In this document: positions 55,452 to 63,840 of the stretch, piece by piece
Layout of the letters: every line of letters begins with the position of its first letter
How positions within the stretch are numbered: the stretch's first letter is position 1
NCBI GenBank assembly: GCA_019873645.1
Contig: JAIOAX010000016.1
Location: 1-64,000 of the forward strand
Length of the DNA: 64,000 bases
Origin: Chloroflexota bacterium
GTDB lineage: Bacteria > Chloroflexota > Anaerolineae > B4-G1 > SLSP01
Direction: 5' to 3'
Position numbers and translations under genes: made by a program
The notes under the pieces: generated by a model
The model's input: only the letters and a program-made list of their open reading frames with translations
Told to the model about the DNA's origin: nothing
The model's database searches: none

Positions 55452-56696
55452 CTACGGTACCCAGGTCTCCAACACAAACAACACAGTTAAAAAACACATC
55501 CCCACGGCTCCGCTCCCCACCAGCAACAGACGCTGCCAGGAACGTCGTATCAGTGGCGCCAGCCCGATGAATACCGGGAAGGCCAGGAACAAATGTCGCG
55601 GCAGTCCCATATACGGATGCGCCATCCCTGTATGGTAACTCAGGCTGATCCCCACGACCGTCAGTCCATAGAGGCGATAAGAGGGGCGTAGACGTGGCCA
55701 GGCCAGGACAAATGCTATCAAAAACATCGCCCCCAACACCAGATTCACAATCAAGTCAGTATCTGGTGTGCGCCACAGGCGAATGAGCGCCAGTTCCGCC
55801 GCTTTCCAGGGCCAGGTCAACACATGCGCCGCGCCTACCTTGCCGGCGCTCGGCGAGATCATCAACGAATAGATCAATCTGAAAGGAGAACTGAAATCGA
55901 GCTGCGGTCCACCAATCACGAAAACCCGATAGAGCGTCCACAACAACAACCCCAGGGGAAGCAACCCAAGCGCCAACCACTCCCGCCAGGCACGCAGCAG
56001 AGCGCGGATTGAGCCTTTGTGGGACGTCCACAGTTCCCATGCCAGCGGCATCATCAAGAAAAGCCCCTGCTGGCGGGTCAACACAGCCAGCGCGCCGGCG
56101 GCGCCTGCCAACCACCAGCGCCGCCGTCTGGCCCACCATAGCGTCAAGGCCGCCCACAGCATAAACAGGCTTTCATTGTAAGGGGCAAAAAAGATAAAAG
56201 CCACCGGGAAAAAGAACACCAGGTAAAACGCCGTTGAAATCTGCGTCGGAGACAAATCCAGGGCCGCCAACCGCTCAAACACATATATAAAGGCGCTGAG
56301 CGCGGCCAATGTCACCAGCGATAAAGCCACCAGCGGCTCTACGCCGATGCGGGTCAATGGCCACGCTAACCAGGCATACAGCGGATGAAACGCATCGGTG
56401 CCATTGCCAAAGCGGTATCCCTCGGTGAGGATCCGCACATACCAGACGGCATCCCAGCGCTCCCAAGGCGCCAGCCAGACCCGCTGCAACCATTGCCTTA
56501 ACGGCACAGAAGGTGGCCACAAGGCCACAGATTGCTCCAACGGCGTCAAAGGACGTAAGGGGGAAACCCAGGCCGCACAGATACCGGTGATCAAGCGCAA
56601 AATAAGGCACAACACAACCCACTGCCAGAAAAATCGCGGCGCATTGTGGCGCGATGACTCAGACGTAGCCGTTGCTATTGCGGATGAATGATTCAT
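55452..56696 (-). CDS. PIG-V-like membrane mannosyltransferase
   Basis: 414 residues and about nine helices. WERWDAVWYVRILTEGYRFG with FHPLYAWLAWPL matches the PIG-V (GT76) external loop, with the expected catalytic Asp. FFFPVAFIFFAPYNESLFML is a second family landmark. It would transfer mannose or a similar sugar from a lipid-linked donor outside the cell. Its ATG overlaps the stop codon of the upstream paralogue gene (ATGA). Confidence 0.82.
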   Translation of the reverse strand: MNHSSAIATATSESSRHNAPRFFWQWVVLCLILRLITGICAAWVSPLRPLTPLEQSVALWPPSVPLRQWLQRVWLAPWERWDAVWYVRILTEGYRFGNGTDAFHPLYAWLAWPLTRIGVEPLVALSLVTLAALSAFIYVFERLAALDLSPTQISTAFYLVFFFPVAFIFFAPYNESLFMLWAALTLWWARRRRWWLAGAAGALAVLTRQQGLFLMMPLAWELWTSHKGSIRALLRAWREWLALGLLPLGLLLWTLYRVFVIGGPQLDFSSPFRLIYSLMISPSAGKVGAAHVLTWPWKAAELALIRLWRTPDTDLIVNLVLGAMFLIAFVLAWPRLRPSYRLYGLTVVGISLSYHTGMAHPYMGLPRHLFLAFPVFIGLAPLIRRSWQRLLLVGSGAVGMCFLTVLFVLETWVP

Positions 56697-58222
56697 AAAG
56701 GCCGCCGCCGCCACAGTTGAGTCTGAGGATCAGCGTATTCCTGTTCCCATAAGGGATCGTTTTTCAAGGATTCCAACAGCTCACGTTGCTCTGTCACATC
56801 TATTAACAACCGGTCGGCCCCGTAGGCAGACAAAATCTCATTATATCGTGTCCCATGGCTAATTCTGAGATAATCCTGCCACTGTGCGTAGGGATACAAT
56901 TCCACCCGCGGGTCAATAAAAACCTGTTGCTCAGGCAACGCCCAGATGAGATAACTACCATAGCCCATAGCATTAAAAAGATGCCCTCCGGGATGTGCCT
57001 TGAGATACGCCACCGCCTTGAGTGGCGTCAGCGTAGACAAAAGCGGACCTTCGGGGACATCGCGCCAGACCTGTGCCCAGTACCCCGCCGGCAGTGGCAG
57101 AGTCTCGACGAACCATGGCTGCGCCAGCAACACCGGTATAAACAGCAAGACCGCCAGCACGAGGTTGAGCAAATTACGTTGCGGCGCAAAGGCAGGCCAA
57201 CGCAACGGTAGTTCCTTCAATGCGCGGGCCAACAATGGCATCATGGTCATGCCAAACCAGACCACATAACGCTGCCCGCTCCAGGCCAGCCACAGAAAAC
57301 CCACCAGCAACAATGCCTCCGTCGGCGTGGGGCGGTAGCGAGTATAGGTCAACACCAGCAACAGCACGAGAATGCCGATGTAGAACGCCATATTGGCGAT
57401 GCCGTTCGGTGTGGGCGATTGCCATTCCACCACAAGCTGCTGGCTAGGGGGATTGGTCATCAGCCCAATCACATAGTTGACGATGCCCACAAAGCGCGGA
57501 TTAACCAGGGTTGCCAGCGCCGTCAACCCGCCGACCAGTACCAGCCATCCCACCTCACGCCAACTGCGCGCGCCATCGAGCTTGAACCATGTCCGCAGCG
57601 CCTCGCCGGTGGTGAAAATCCCCAACAAGACCAATCCCAGGATAAAAGCACCATGGGCATTGACCCAAAAAACCATCAGCGGCGGGCAGAGAAGCAGCCA
57701 GCGTGCGCGCAACGCACCATCGGCATAGCGGCACAACAAAATGAAGTAGAACACAAAGGGCAGCCATGACCAGATTTGTGGACGAACGATGAGGTTATTG
57801 AAAGCCATCAAAGATGCGAAGGTCAGAGGCAGCGCGGCCAGCCGCCACGACGCCGACCGACGTTTAGCTTCCACACCAAGCAGGCCAAACGCGACCAGGG
57901 CCATCGCCGTGCGGATAAACAGCAACAGCGCCACACCACCCCATCGGTATATCCCATACAGCAGCCACTGTCCCAACCATGCGCCATAGAAAAATGGCGC
58001 GTCTTCCGGCAGTGTCCAGGCAAACAGATTCGTCGTAGGGATTTTTCCGGTGGTATAGATCAACTCACCGATTTTGAGGTGCCACCACAAATCATGGGGT
58101 GGCTGCGGCACAAGAGAGACATAGAAACCAAAGCTCGCCAATACCACCAGAAACCACAATGCGGCTGTGGGCAGAGCAAACCACGTCCAGGAGAAAGGTC
58201 GGTTTTGTTCCCTATGAGACAT
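56693..58222 (-). CDS. Polytopic membrane protein, GT-C-like, paralogue of 47774-49303
   Basis: 509 residues and about eleven helices. PQPPHDLWWHLKIGELIYTTG, IVRPQIWSWLPF and MGYGSYLIWALPEQQVFIDP align with the plus-strand paralogue. The membrane part probably forms a GT-C-like fold; the last 130 residues are soluble. I chose the ATG at 58222 (MSHREQN), with GAGG eleven bases before it; an in-frame GTG at 58264 is the alternative. It is first of a four-gene minus-strand operon (this gene, PIG-V-like, GT2, epimerase) with ATGA or GTGA overlaps at two of the three junctions. Confidence 0.75.
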   Translation of the reverse strand: MSHREQNRPFSWTWFALPTAALWFLVVLASFGFYVSLVPQPPHDLWWHLKIGELIYTTGKIPTTNLFAWTLPEDAPFFYGAWLGQWLLYGIYRWGGVALLLFIRTAMALVAFGLLGVEAKRRSASWRLAALPLTFASLMAFNNLIVRPQIWSWLPFVFYFILLCRYADGALRARWLLLCPPLMVFWVNAHGAFILGLVLLGIFTTGEALRTWFKLDGARSWREVGWLVLVGGLTALATLVNPRFVGIVNYVIGLMTNPPSQQLVVEWQSPTPNGIANMAFYIGILVLLLVLTYTRYRPTPTEALLLVGFLWLAWSGQRYVVWFGMTMMPLLARALKELPLRWPAFAPQRNLLNLVLAVLLFIPVLLAQPWFVETLPLPAGYWAQVWRDVPEGPLLSTLTPLKAVAYLKAHPGGHLFNAMGYGSYLIWALPEQQVFIDPRVELYPYAQWQDYLRISHGTRYNEILSAYGADRLLIDVTEQRELLESLKNDPLWEQEYADPQTQLWRRRPL

Positions 58223-58311
58223 TGCGCTGCGTGCCTCAGTTTTCCAGTTCTGTTCAAATTGCACATTATCGGCTTAAACAAATAGAGGTCAAACCATCTC
58301 AAACCGGATAT

Positions 58312-58345
58312 AAAAAAGTCCCGCGCTTGCGCGCGGGACTTTTTT
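58312..58345. terminator. Terminator of the Flp pilin gene
   Basis: AAAAAAGTCCCGCGC pairs with GCGCGGGACTTTTTT around a TTGC loop, giving a T run in both directions. It separates the pilin gene from the glycan operon. Confidence 0.9.
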
Positions 58346-58362
58346 GTGCGACATTCTTACGC

Positions 58363-58515
58363 TTAGCCGCCCAGACCGCTGGTAATCTGGCTGAAGATGG
58401 TCGAAATCTGTGACCCCAACAGTGTCAGGACAACGATCACGACGATAGCAATCAGCACCAGAATCAGCGCATACTCGACCAGGCCCTGGCCTTCCTCACG
58501 TGGTAGATACAACAT
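58363..58515 (-). CDS. Flp-family type IVb (tad) pilin
   Basis: A 50-residue pilin. MLYLPREEGQGLVEYALILV and the following hydrophobic run to about residue 34 form the classic Flp shape: short leader, Gly and Glu around the cut site (GQGLVEYA; cleavage after a glycine, with Glu and Tyr in the mature start), then one helix. Tad prepilin peptidase would process it. GGAGGTG lies five bases before the ATG, a good promoter lies upstream and a terminator downstream, so it is its own unit. No tad assembly genes adjoin it; the receiver-TadZ protein at 40322-41395 is the only related gene here. Confidence 0.88.
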   Translation of the reverse strand: MLYLPREEGQGLVEYALILVLIAIVVIVVLTLLGSQISTIFSQITSGLGG

Positions 58516-58575
58516 TGCAACACCTCCTATATTAAGATTTAAGTTTGTAAAGAGTTATTTTTTCAACCTGCCTAT

Positions 58576-58604
58576 ATATTATCCTATCTCAAGAGAGAAC
58601 GCAA
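58576..58604 (-). promoter_or_regulatory. Promoter of the Flp pilin gene
   Basis: On the minus strand TTGCGT (58599-58604), a 17-base spacer and TAATAT (58576-58581). The leader is about 55 bases. AGTACTAATTTCCTATTGC (58619 to 58601) overlaps the -35 box, as at the small-RNA promoter. Confidence 0.6.
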
Positions 58605-58709
58605 TAGGAAATTAGTACTGTCATAACCAAAATTTGACCTTAGCCGGCTTGAGTCCAGAAAATACCTGGCGTACAGAAGTTTATGGCCTTCCGAGCATCC
58701 CTACACCCC

Positions 58710-58737
58710 TTTACCATCTCCGCAAAACCGCTATAAT
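58710..58737 (+). promoter_or_regulatory. Promoter for leaderless maf transcript
   Basis: TTTACC (58710-58715), a 16-base spacer and TATAAT (58732-58737). The ATG at 58744 begins seven bases after the last T, exactly as at 13669. Confidence 0.5.
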
Positions 58738-58743
58738 CGCCTT

Positions 58744-59394
58744 ATGCATATGGAACTGGTATTGGCTTCCCAATCGCCCCGGCGACGCGAAATGATCGCC
58801 TGGCTCGGCCTGCCTGTAAGCCTGGCTGGCGCGGACGTCGTCGAAGAACCGCTGGAAGCCGAGGGACCCTTGACGATGACGATCCGGCTGGCGCGCGCCA
58901 AAGCTTACACTGTCGCGGCAAACGTGCGTGGCGCCTGGATCCTGGCAGCCGATACGGTCGTGGACCTGGATAACGTGCCGCTCGGCAAACCGCGCGACCC
59001 GACGGAAGCGCGTGCGATGTTGTGCTCCTTGCGAGGGCGATCCCATGCCGTCCATACCGCCGTCATCCTCTACCATCCACGCATACAACAGGAGCTAGGA
59101 CGCTGCGTCACTACCCAAGTGCTTATGCGCCCTTATACAGACGCAGAGATCGCAGCCTATGTCGCCAGCCGCGATCCACTGGACAAAGCCGGAGCCTACG
59201 CCATTCAAAACGCTACATTCCGGCCGGTTGCGCGTGTGGAGCGCTGTTATGCCAACGTCGTCGGTCTGCCATTGTGCGCCGTCGCCGCGCTGCTGGCCGA
59301 GTGGGGGCTATCACTGCCGGTGAACATTCCCGATCTCTGTCTAACGCATTTCAACTATATCTGTCCTGGCCCGGATACAGGAGCAAGTTTATGA
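58744..59394 (+). CDS. maf: Maf-like nucleoside triphosphate pyrophosphatase
   Basis: 216 residues. Maf proteins hydrolyse dTTP, UTP or modified nucleotides to monophosphates and affect septum formation. LASQSPRRREMIAWLG at the start, LAADTVVDLDNVPLGKP in the middle and DKAGAYAIQ with the final substrate loop are typical. A C-terminal extension of about 20 residues follows. No ribosome site precedes the ATG; a second ATG lies two codons in. The stop overlaps the PBP start (ATGA), coupling it to wall synthesis. Confidence 0.93.
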   Translation: MHMELVLASQSPRRREMIAWLGLPVSLAGADVVEEPLEAEGPLTMTIRLARAKAYTVAANVRGAWILAADTVVDLDNVPLGKPRDPTEARAMLCSLRGRSHAVHTAVILYHPRIQQELGRCVTTQVLMRPYTDAEIAAYVASRDPLDKAGAYAIQNATFRPVARVERCYANVVGLPLCAVAALLAEWGLSLPVNIPDLCLTHFNYICPGPDTGASL

Positions 59395-61580
59395 GAAAAT
59401 ATATGTATGCGTGCGCCAGATGGGGTATGTTCATTTACCTTACCCTCACGGTGTTGCTGAGCGGGTGCAACGGTACACCGACGCCCCTGCCGCCCTCTCC
59501 CGCCGCCTCGGCTACCCTGCCGCCATCCCCTACCCCAACGCCGACATCCACACCGGATGTTGCCACGCCGGAATCCGTGGGCCGGGGTTTCCTGAACGCT
59601 TGGGAAGCGGCCGATTATGCCGCGATGTACGCCCTGCTCCTGCCCTCGTTGCGCGCCGGCCTGGCACAGACCGACTTTGAAAAGGCCTACCGCAACGCGC
59701 TGGATGTCACAACCACCATCAGCGTCACGCTCATCCCGCAAACACTGACGCTTGAAAAAGGCAAAGCCTGGATCAGCTTCACCGAGATCTGGCATACTGG
59801 CCTGTTCGGCGACCTGCAAGCGGACAATCAACTGAGCCTGGTTATGGAAGGCCCTCAATGGGGCGTTGACTGGCACAGGGATACCATCTGGCCGGATCTG
59901 GTGGGCGGGAATACTTTCGCCGTCGAATATCAACTTCCGCCGCGCGCCAACATCTACGACCGTAACGGGGCGGGATTGGCCGTCCCTAGCAGCATCGTCA
60001 CCGTCGGCGTGATCCCCCAAGAAATCCAGGATGAGGGTGCCGTCCTCAACGCACTGGCGCAGGCGCTGGGGCTGGCCGTCGAAAAGATTCAGGCAGCCTA
60101 CGCCGGGCAGCCGGCAAACTGGTACATTCCCATCGCCGACATCACCGGCGAAGAGAGCCTGACGTACAACGACTTGCTCAGCCTGCCCGGCATCCAGCGC
60201 CGCGAGCGCACCGGGCGGCTCTACCCTCTTGATGGCGTGGCCTCCACCGTCATCGGTTGGGTCTCGCCGATTCCGGCGGAAAGCTATGCCGCCTATCGGC
60301 AACGCGGCTATCGCGGCGACGAACTGGTGGGCATTTCGGGATTAGAAGCATGGGGAGAGTCCGTTCTGGCCGGTAGGAACGGAGGCCGCCTTGCGATTGT
60401 CAATGCCGAAGGGAAGCTCGTCAAGACGCTCAGCGAACGTCGGCCGGAACGTGGACGCGCGATCTACACGACGCTGGATCGCGCCCTGCAACACAGCGCC
60501 GAACAAGCCCTGGGGGCGCGACGCGGCGCCATCGTGGCGCTGGATATCCGCACCGGCGCCGTTTTGGCGATGGCCAGTGGCCCGCACTTCGACAACAATG
60601 TGTTCATCCGCCTGACGGATACCTGGTCGCGCCAGCTTGTCCTGAACAACCCCGACCTGCCGCTACTCAATCGCGCAGTCCAGGGTTTGTATCCTACCGG
60701 CTCGGTCTTCAAAATCGTCACGCTGGCGGCGGCGCTGGAAGCCGGCGGCATGACGGCCCAAAGCAGCTTCACCTGTCCCGGTTATTGGGATGGCCTGGGC
60801 GAAGTCAACCGTAAAAAGTGTTGGTTGGAGACCGGCCATGGCATCATCACTCTCAAAGACGGGCTTTCGGCTTCCTGCAATGTTACCTTCTACGAGGTCG
60901 GTAAAACGCTGGACGGCATCGCGCCGGAGACTTTGCCGACTTATGGACGCGCTTTTGGGTTTGGCGCCAAAACCGGCATTCCCGAATTTACGGAGGCCGC
61001 GGGGTTAATGCCCGATCCCGAATGGAAGCTGACTACCTATCACGTGAACTGGGGGACCGGTGATACCGTCAACCTCGCCATTGGGCAGGGGTACTTGCTG
61101 GCAACGCCCCTTCAGGTGGTGCGGATGATGGCTGCCATTGCCAACGGCGGCACCCTCTATCGCCCTTACGTCGTGGAGCGGTTTATGGACAGCGCCGGCA
61201 ACACCGAGCAGGTCGCGCGTATTCAAGCCACCGGTCGGCTGCCTGTTTCGCAGGAACATCTGAACGTCATTCAAGAAGCCCTCTATGGTGTCACGACGGC
61301 GTCCTTTGGGACGGCCACGCACCGCTTCCGGGGCCTCGGCATCCCGGTCGCCGGGAAGACCGGCACCGCCGAACCCGCGAACAAAGACGATTTGCCGCAT
61401 GCGTGGTTCGCCGGCTATTTTCCGGCGGACGATCCTCAAATTGCGATGGTCGTGGTCGTTGAGAACGCCGGAGAAGGCTCGACCGTCGCGGCACCACTGT
61501 TCCGCCAGGTCATCGAGGGCTATTATGGCTTGCCCATCACGCCACTGCCGACCCCTGCGGCAACCCGGGAGGGCGATTGA
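59391..61580 (+). CDS. Class B penicillin-binding protein, lipoprotein, MecA-N-like
   Basis: 729 residues. Instead of a plain membrane anchor it has a lipoprotein signal ending LLSGC (C26) and a Pro/Thr-rich linker. Residues about 57-170 form an NTF2-like domain, as in MecA/PBP2a-type enzymes. A PBP dimer region follows (about 180-350), then the transpeptidase: S438-x-x-K441 (TGSVFK), S495-C-N497, and K656-T-G. It cross-links peptidoglycan outside the membrane. AGGAG lies seven bases before the ATG, which overlaps maf. Confidence 0.92.
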   Translation: MRKYMYACARWGMFIYLTLTVLLSGCNGTPTPLPPSPAASATLPPSPTPTPTSTPDVATPESVGRGFLNAWEAADYAAMYALLLPSLRAGLAQTDFEKAYRNALDVTTTISVTLIPQTLTLEKGKAWISFTEIWHTGLFGDLQADNQLSLVMEGPQWGVDWHRDTIWPDLVGGNTFAVEYQLPPRANIYDRNGAGLAVPSSIVTVGVIPQEIQDEGAVLNALAQALGLAVEKIQAAYAGQPANWYIPIADITGEESLTYNDLLSLPGIQRRERTGRLYPLDGVASTVIGWVSPIPAESYAAYRQRGYRGDELVGISGLEAWGESVLAGRNGGRLAIVNAEGKLVKTLSERRPERGRAIYTTLDRALQHSAEQALGARRGAIVALDIRTGAVLAMASGPHFDNNVFIRLTDTWSRQLVLNNPDLPLLNRAVQGLYPTGSVFKIVTLAAALEAGGMTAQSSFTCPGYWDGLGEVNRKKCWLETGHGIITLKDGLSASCNVTFYEVGKTLDGIAPETLPTYGRAFGFGAKTGIPEFTEAAGLMPDPEWKLTTYHVNWGTGDTVNLAIGQGYLLATPLQVVRMMAAIANGGTLYRPYVVERFMDSAGNTEQVARIQATGRLPVSQEHLNVIQEALYGVTTASFGTATHRFRGLGIPVAGKTGTAEPANKDDLPHAWFAGYFPADDPQIAMVVVVENAGEGSTVAAPLFRQVIEGYYGLPITPLPTPAATREGD

Positions 61581-61650
61581 CGAATTACGAATTACGAATT
61601 GCGGGTTATGTCTGGATTTGTTTGATTATGTACGATTATGCACGATTTTT
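61581..61650. repeat. CGAATTA heptamers and related units
   Basis: Three CGAATTA-type heptamers follow the PBP stop at once; GATTATG-type units continue to about 61650. The same heptamer precedes the GAF kinase start at 37236. Confidence 0.55.
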
Positions 61651-61660
61651 GTCCATTTGA

Positions 61661-61689
61661 TTGACAGAGCGTGCATCCCATGCTATAGT
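61661..61689 (+). promoter_or_regulatory. Promoter of the DeoR-family gene
   Basis: TTGACA (61661-61666), a 17-base spacer and TATAGT (61684-61689). It is the best consensus match in the window, about 14 bases from the likely transcript start to the ATG. Confidence 0.75.
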
Positions 61690-61709
61690 AAAACCGTTGG
61701 GCCAGGGCT

Positions 61710-62459
61710 ATGTTCAAAAACGAGCGGCAAAGCCTGATTGTGCAGCAACTCCAGGCGACCGGCAGTGTTTCCGTCGCCGAACTGGCCCGCACTTTCAATG
61801 TAGACCCGGTCACCATCCGCCGCGATCTGGCCTGGCTGGAGCAAACAGGGCGATTGCACCGTGTCCACGGCGGCGCGCTACTCCGCCTGGGCGATGCCCC
61901 AGAACCTCAAACGACAGGCGCGGACGCAGGCCACAGTATTGAACGCCGGATTGCCGAAGCCGCAGCGCGTTTTGTCCCCGATCAAAGTGTGGTTTTTCTG
62001 GGACCAGGGCCATTGACGGCAGAGATGGTGCCTTTTCTCGGCCAACACACGCACCTGACCATCATCACGAACGCGCTGAACGTCGCGTGGCGCGTGGCCC
62101 GGCAACACCGGCACACCTTGCACCTCATCGGCGGGCAGGCGGCCGCAGACGACGGTCTCTACGGCGATGACGAGGCGCTACGACGGGTACGCGCCGATAT
62201 GGTGGTTTTTGAAGCCGGCGGGCTGGACGCTGAACGCGGCCTGACCCACGAGCGCCGCGACTACGCGGCGATGGCGCGCGCGCTCTTTACCCTTAGCTCA
62301 CAAATGGTGGCGCTTGTGCCACCAGAACGCCTGGGGCGCGTGGGAGCCATTTTTATCGCCCCGGCCGGCGAAGTGGATGTCGTGATCACCGGACGCGAGG
62401 CCCCCAACCCACCGCTCTGGGATTTGAGCGAACTGGGTGTGCGGATTGTGCTGACCTGA
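61710..62459 (+). CDS. DeoR-family transcriptional regulator
   Basis: 249 residues. Residues 1-57 form the DeoR helix-turn-helix (NERQSLIVQQLQATGSVSVA, VDPVTIRRDLAWLEQTGRL, then RVHGGAL). The rest is a sugar-phosphate-binding sensor domain (FLGPGPLTAEMVPFL; IITNALNVAWRVA; HLIGGQ). It normally represses sugar-use genes until a phosphorylated sugar binds. The MalK-type ATPase gene begins 56 bp downstream and is a likely target, as is the transporter beyond it. Confidence 0.9.
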   Translation: MFKNERQSLIVQQLQATGSVSVAELARTFNVDPVTIRRDLAWLEQTGRLHRVHGGALLRLGDAPEPQTTGADAGHSIERRIAEAAARFVPDQSVVFLGPGPLTAEMVPFLGQHTHLTIITNALNVAWRVARQHRHTLHLIGGQAAADDGLYGDDEALRRVRADMVVFEAGGLDAERGLTHERRDYAAMARALFTLSSQMVALVPPERLGRVGAIFIAPAGEVDVVITGREAPNPPLWDLSELGVRIVLT

Positions 62460-62515
62460 TGGGGCAGCAGATTGAGCAGATTTAACACCATCTTCACTGA
62501 AAGGAGATTTTTTCT

Positions 62516-63616
62516 ATGGCAAGTGTTACCTACAAAAACGTCACCAAGCGTTTCGGCGATGTGGTCGCGGTCTCGAACCTCAATATCGAGATTCCCGACA
62601 AAGAATTCCTGGTCTTCGTCGGTCCTTCCGGCTGCGGAAAAAGCACCAGCTTGCGCATGCTGGCCGGCCTGGAAGAAGTGACCGAAGGCGAAATTTACAT
62701 CGGCGATCGCTTGGTCAACGATGTGCCGCCCAAAGACCGCGACATCGCCATGGTCTTCCAGTCCTACGCCCTCTACCCGCACATGACCGTCTACGACAAC
62801 ATGGCTTTCGGCCTGAAGCTGCGCAAGGTTCCCAAGCAGGAGATTGATCGCCGGGTGAAAGAGGCCGCTGCCATCCTGGGCATCGAGCACCTGCTGGATC
62901 GCAAACCCAAGCAGCTTTCCGGTGGTCAACGCCAGCGTGTGGCGGTAGGACGCGCTATCGTCCGCGAGCCGAACGTGTTCTTGATGGACGAGCCGCTCTC
63001 CAACCTCGACGCGAAACTGCGCGTGCAGGCGCGCGGCGAAATCTCCAAGTTGCACATGCGCCTGGGCACCACCTTCATCTATGTAACCCACGACCAGACC
63101 GAAGCCATGACGATGGGGACACGCATTGCCGTGCTCAAGGACGGCATCTTACAGCAGGTAGACACGCCGCAAACCCTGTATGATCTGCCCGGCAACGTCT
63201 TTGTTGCCGGCTTCATCGGTAGTCCGGCAATGAACTTCTTCGACGCCACCCTCATTGAGGAGAACGGCGTTATGTACGCCGATTGCCGGGACTTCCGGGT
63301 GGCCATCCCCGAGGAACGCCGCGCCACCTACCGCCCCTACCTGGGCAAAGAAGTCATCTTCGGCATCCGCCCGGAGCACGTCCACGATCCCGACTACGCG
63401 CCGCCCGGCATCCTGCCGGCCCTGGTCGAAGGGCGCGTGGATGTGACGGAATTGATGGGGAATGAAGTGCTGGCGTATTTCACGCTGCCGCACGGGGAAT
63501 TCATCGGGCGTTTCGATCCGCGCACCAAGACCTCTGTCGGTTCAACAAAGGCCGCAGCCTTCGATATGAGCCGCATGCATCTCTTCGACAAGCAGACCGA
63601 GAACGCTATCCGCTAG
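62516..63616 (+). CDS. Sugar ABC transporter ATP-binding protein (MalK/UgpC/MsmK type)
   Basis: 366 residues. The nucleotide-binding domain has Walker [11 protein letters not shown]-loop [19 protein letters not shown], signature [16 protein letters not shown], Walker [17 protein letters not shown] and switch His in VTHDQ. A C-terminal TOBE/MalK regulatory domain follows (about 240-366; FGIRPEHV). Such ATPases often serve several sugar importers. AAGGAGA lies before the ATG. No permease or binding protein is adjacent, which fits a shared ATPase encoded alone. Confidence 0.95.
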   Translation: MASVTYKNVTKRFGDVVAVSNLNIEIPDKEFLVFVGPSGCGKSTSLRMLAGLEEVTEGEIYIGDRLVNDVPPKDRDIAMVFQSYALYPHMTVYDNMAFGLKLRKVPKQEIDRRVKEAAAILGIEHLLDRKPKQLSGGQRQRVAVGRAIVREPNVFLMDEPLSNLDAKLRVQARGEISKLHMRLGTTFIYVTHDQTEAMTMGTRIAVLKDGILQQVDTPQTLYDLPGNVFVAGFIGSPAMNFFDATLIEENGVMYADCRDFRVAIPEERRATYRPYLGKEVIFGIRPEHVHDPDYAPPGILPALVEGRVDVTELMGNEVLAYFTLPHGEFIGRFDPRTKTSVGSTKAAAFDMSRMHLFDKQTENAIR

Positions 63617-63637
63617 AAACTCAATATCGTCTGGAAG

Positions 63638-63840
63638 ATAACCGCGAATCTCGCCAAAAATTTCACCGCAGAGTCGCAGAGGGCGCAAAGATATTTACGC
63701 CGAATTCAATAAGATTGAGTCTTTCACATTCAAACACCAATTTTATTGATTTAAACTTTCCTCTGCGTTCTTTGTGTCTCTGCGGTGAATTGAACCTCTT
63801 TCAAGAGAGCCAGTAAAGATTGGTGTGATTTGCGGTTAAT
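63638..63840. repeat. About 200-bp nested palindromic element
   Basis: Three nested arm pairs are visible: an outer pair (AACCGCGAATC with GATTTGCGGTT), a middle pair (TTCACCGCAGAG at 63662 with CTCTGCGGTGAA ending at 63789), and an inner pair (AATTCAATAAGATTG with CAATTTTATTGATTT). It fills the gap between two convergent genes and touches the stop codon of the second. Confidence 0.65.
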
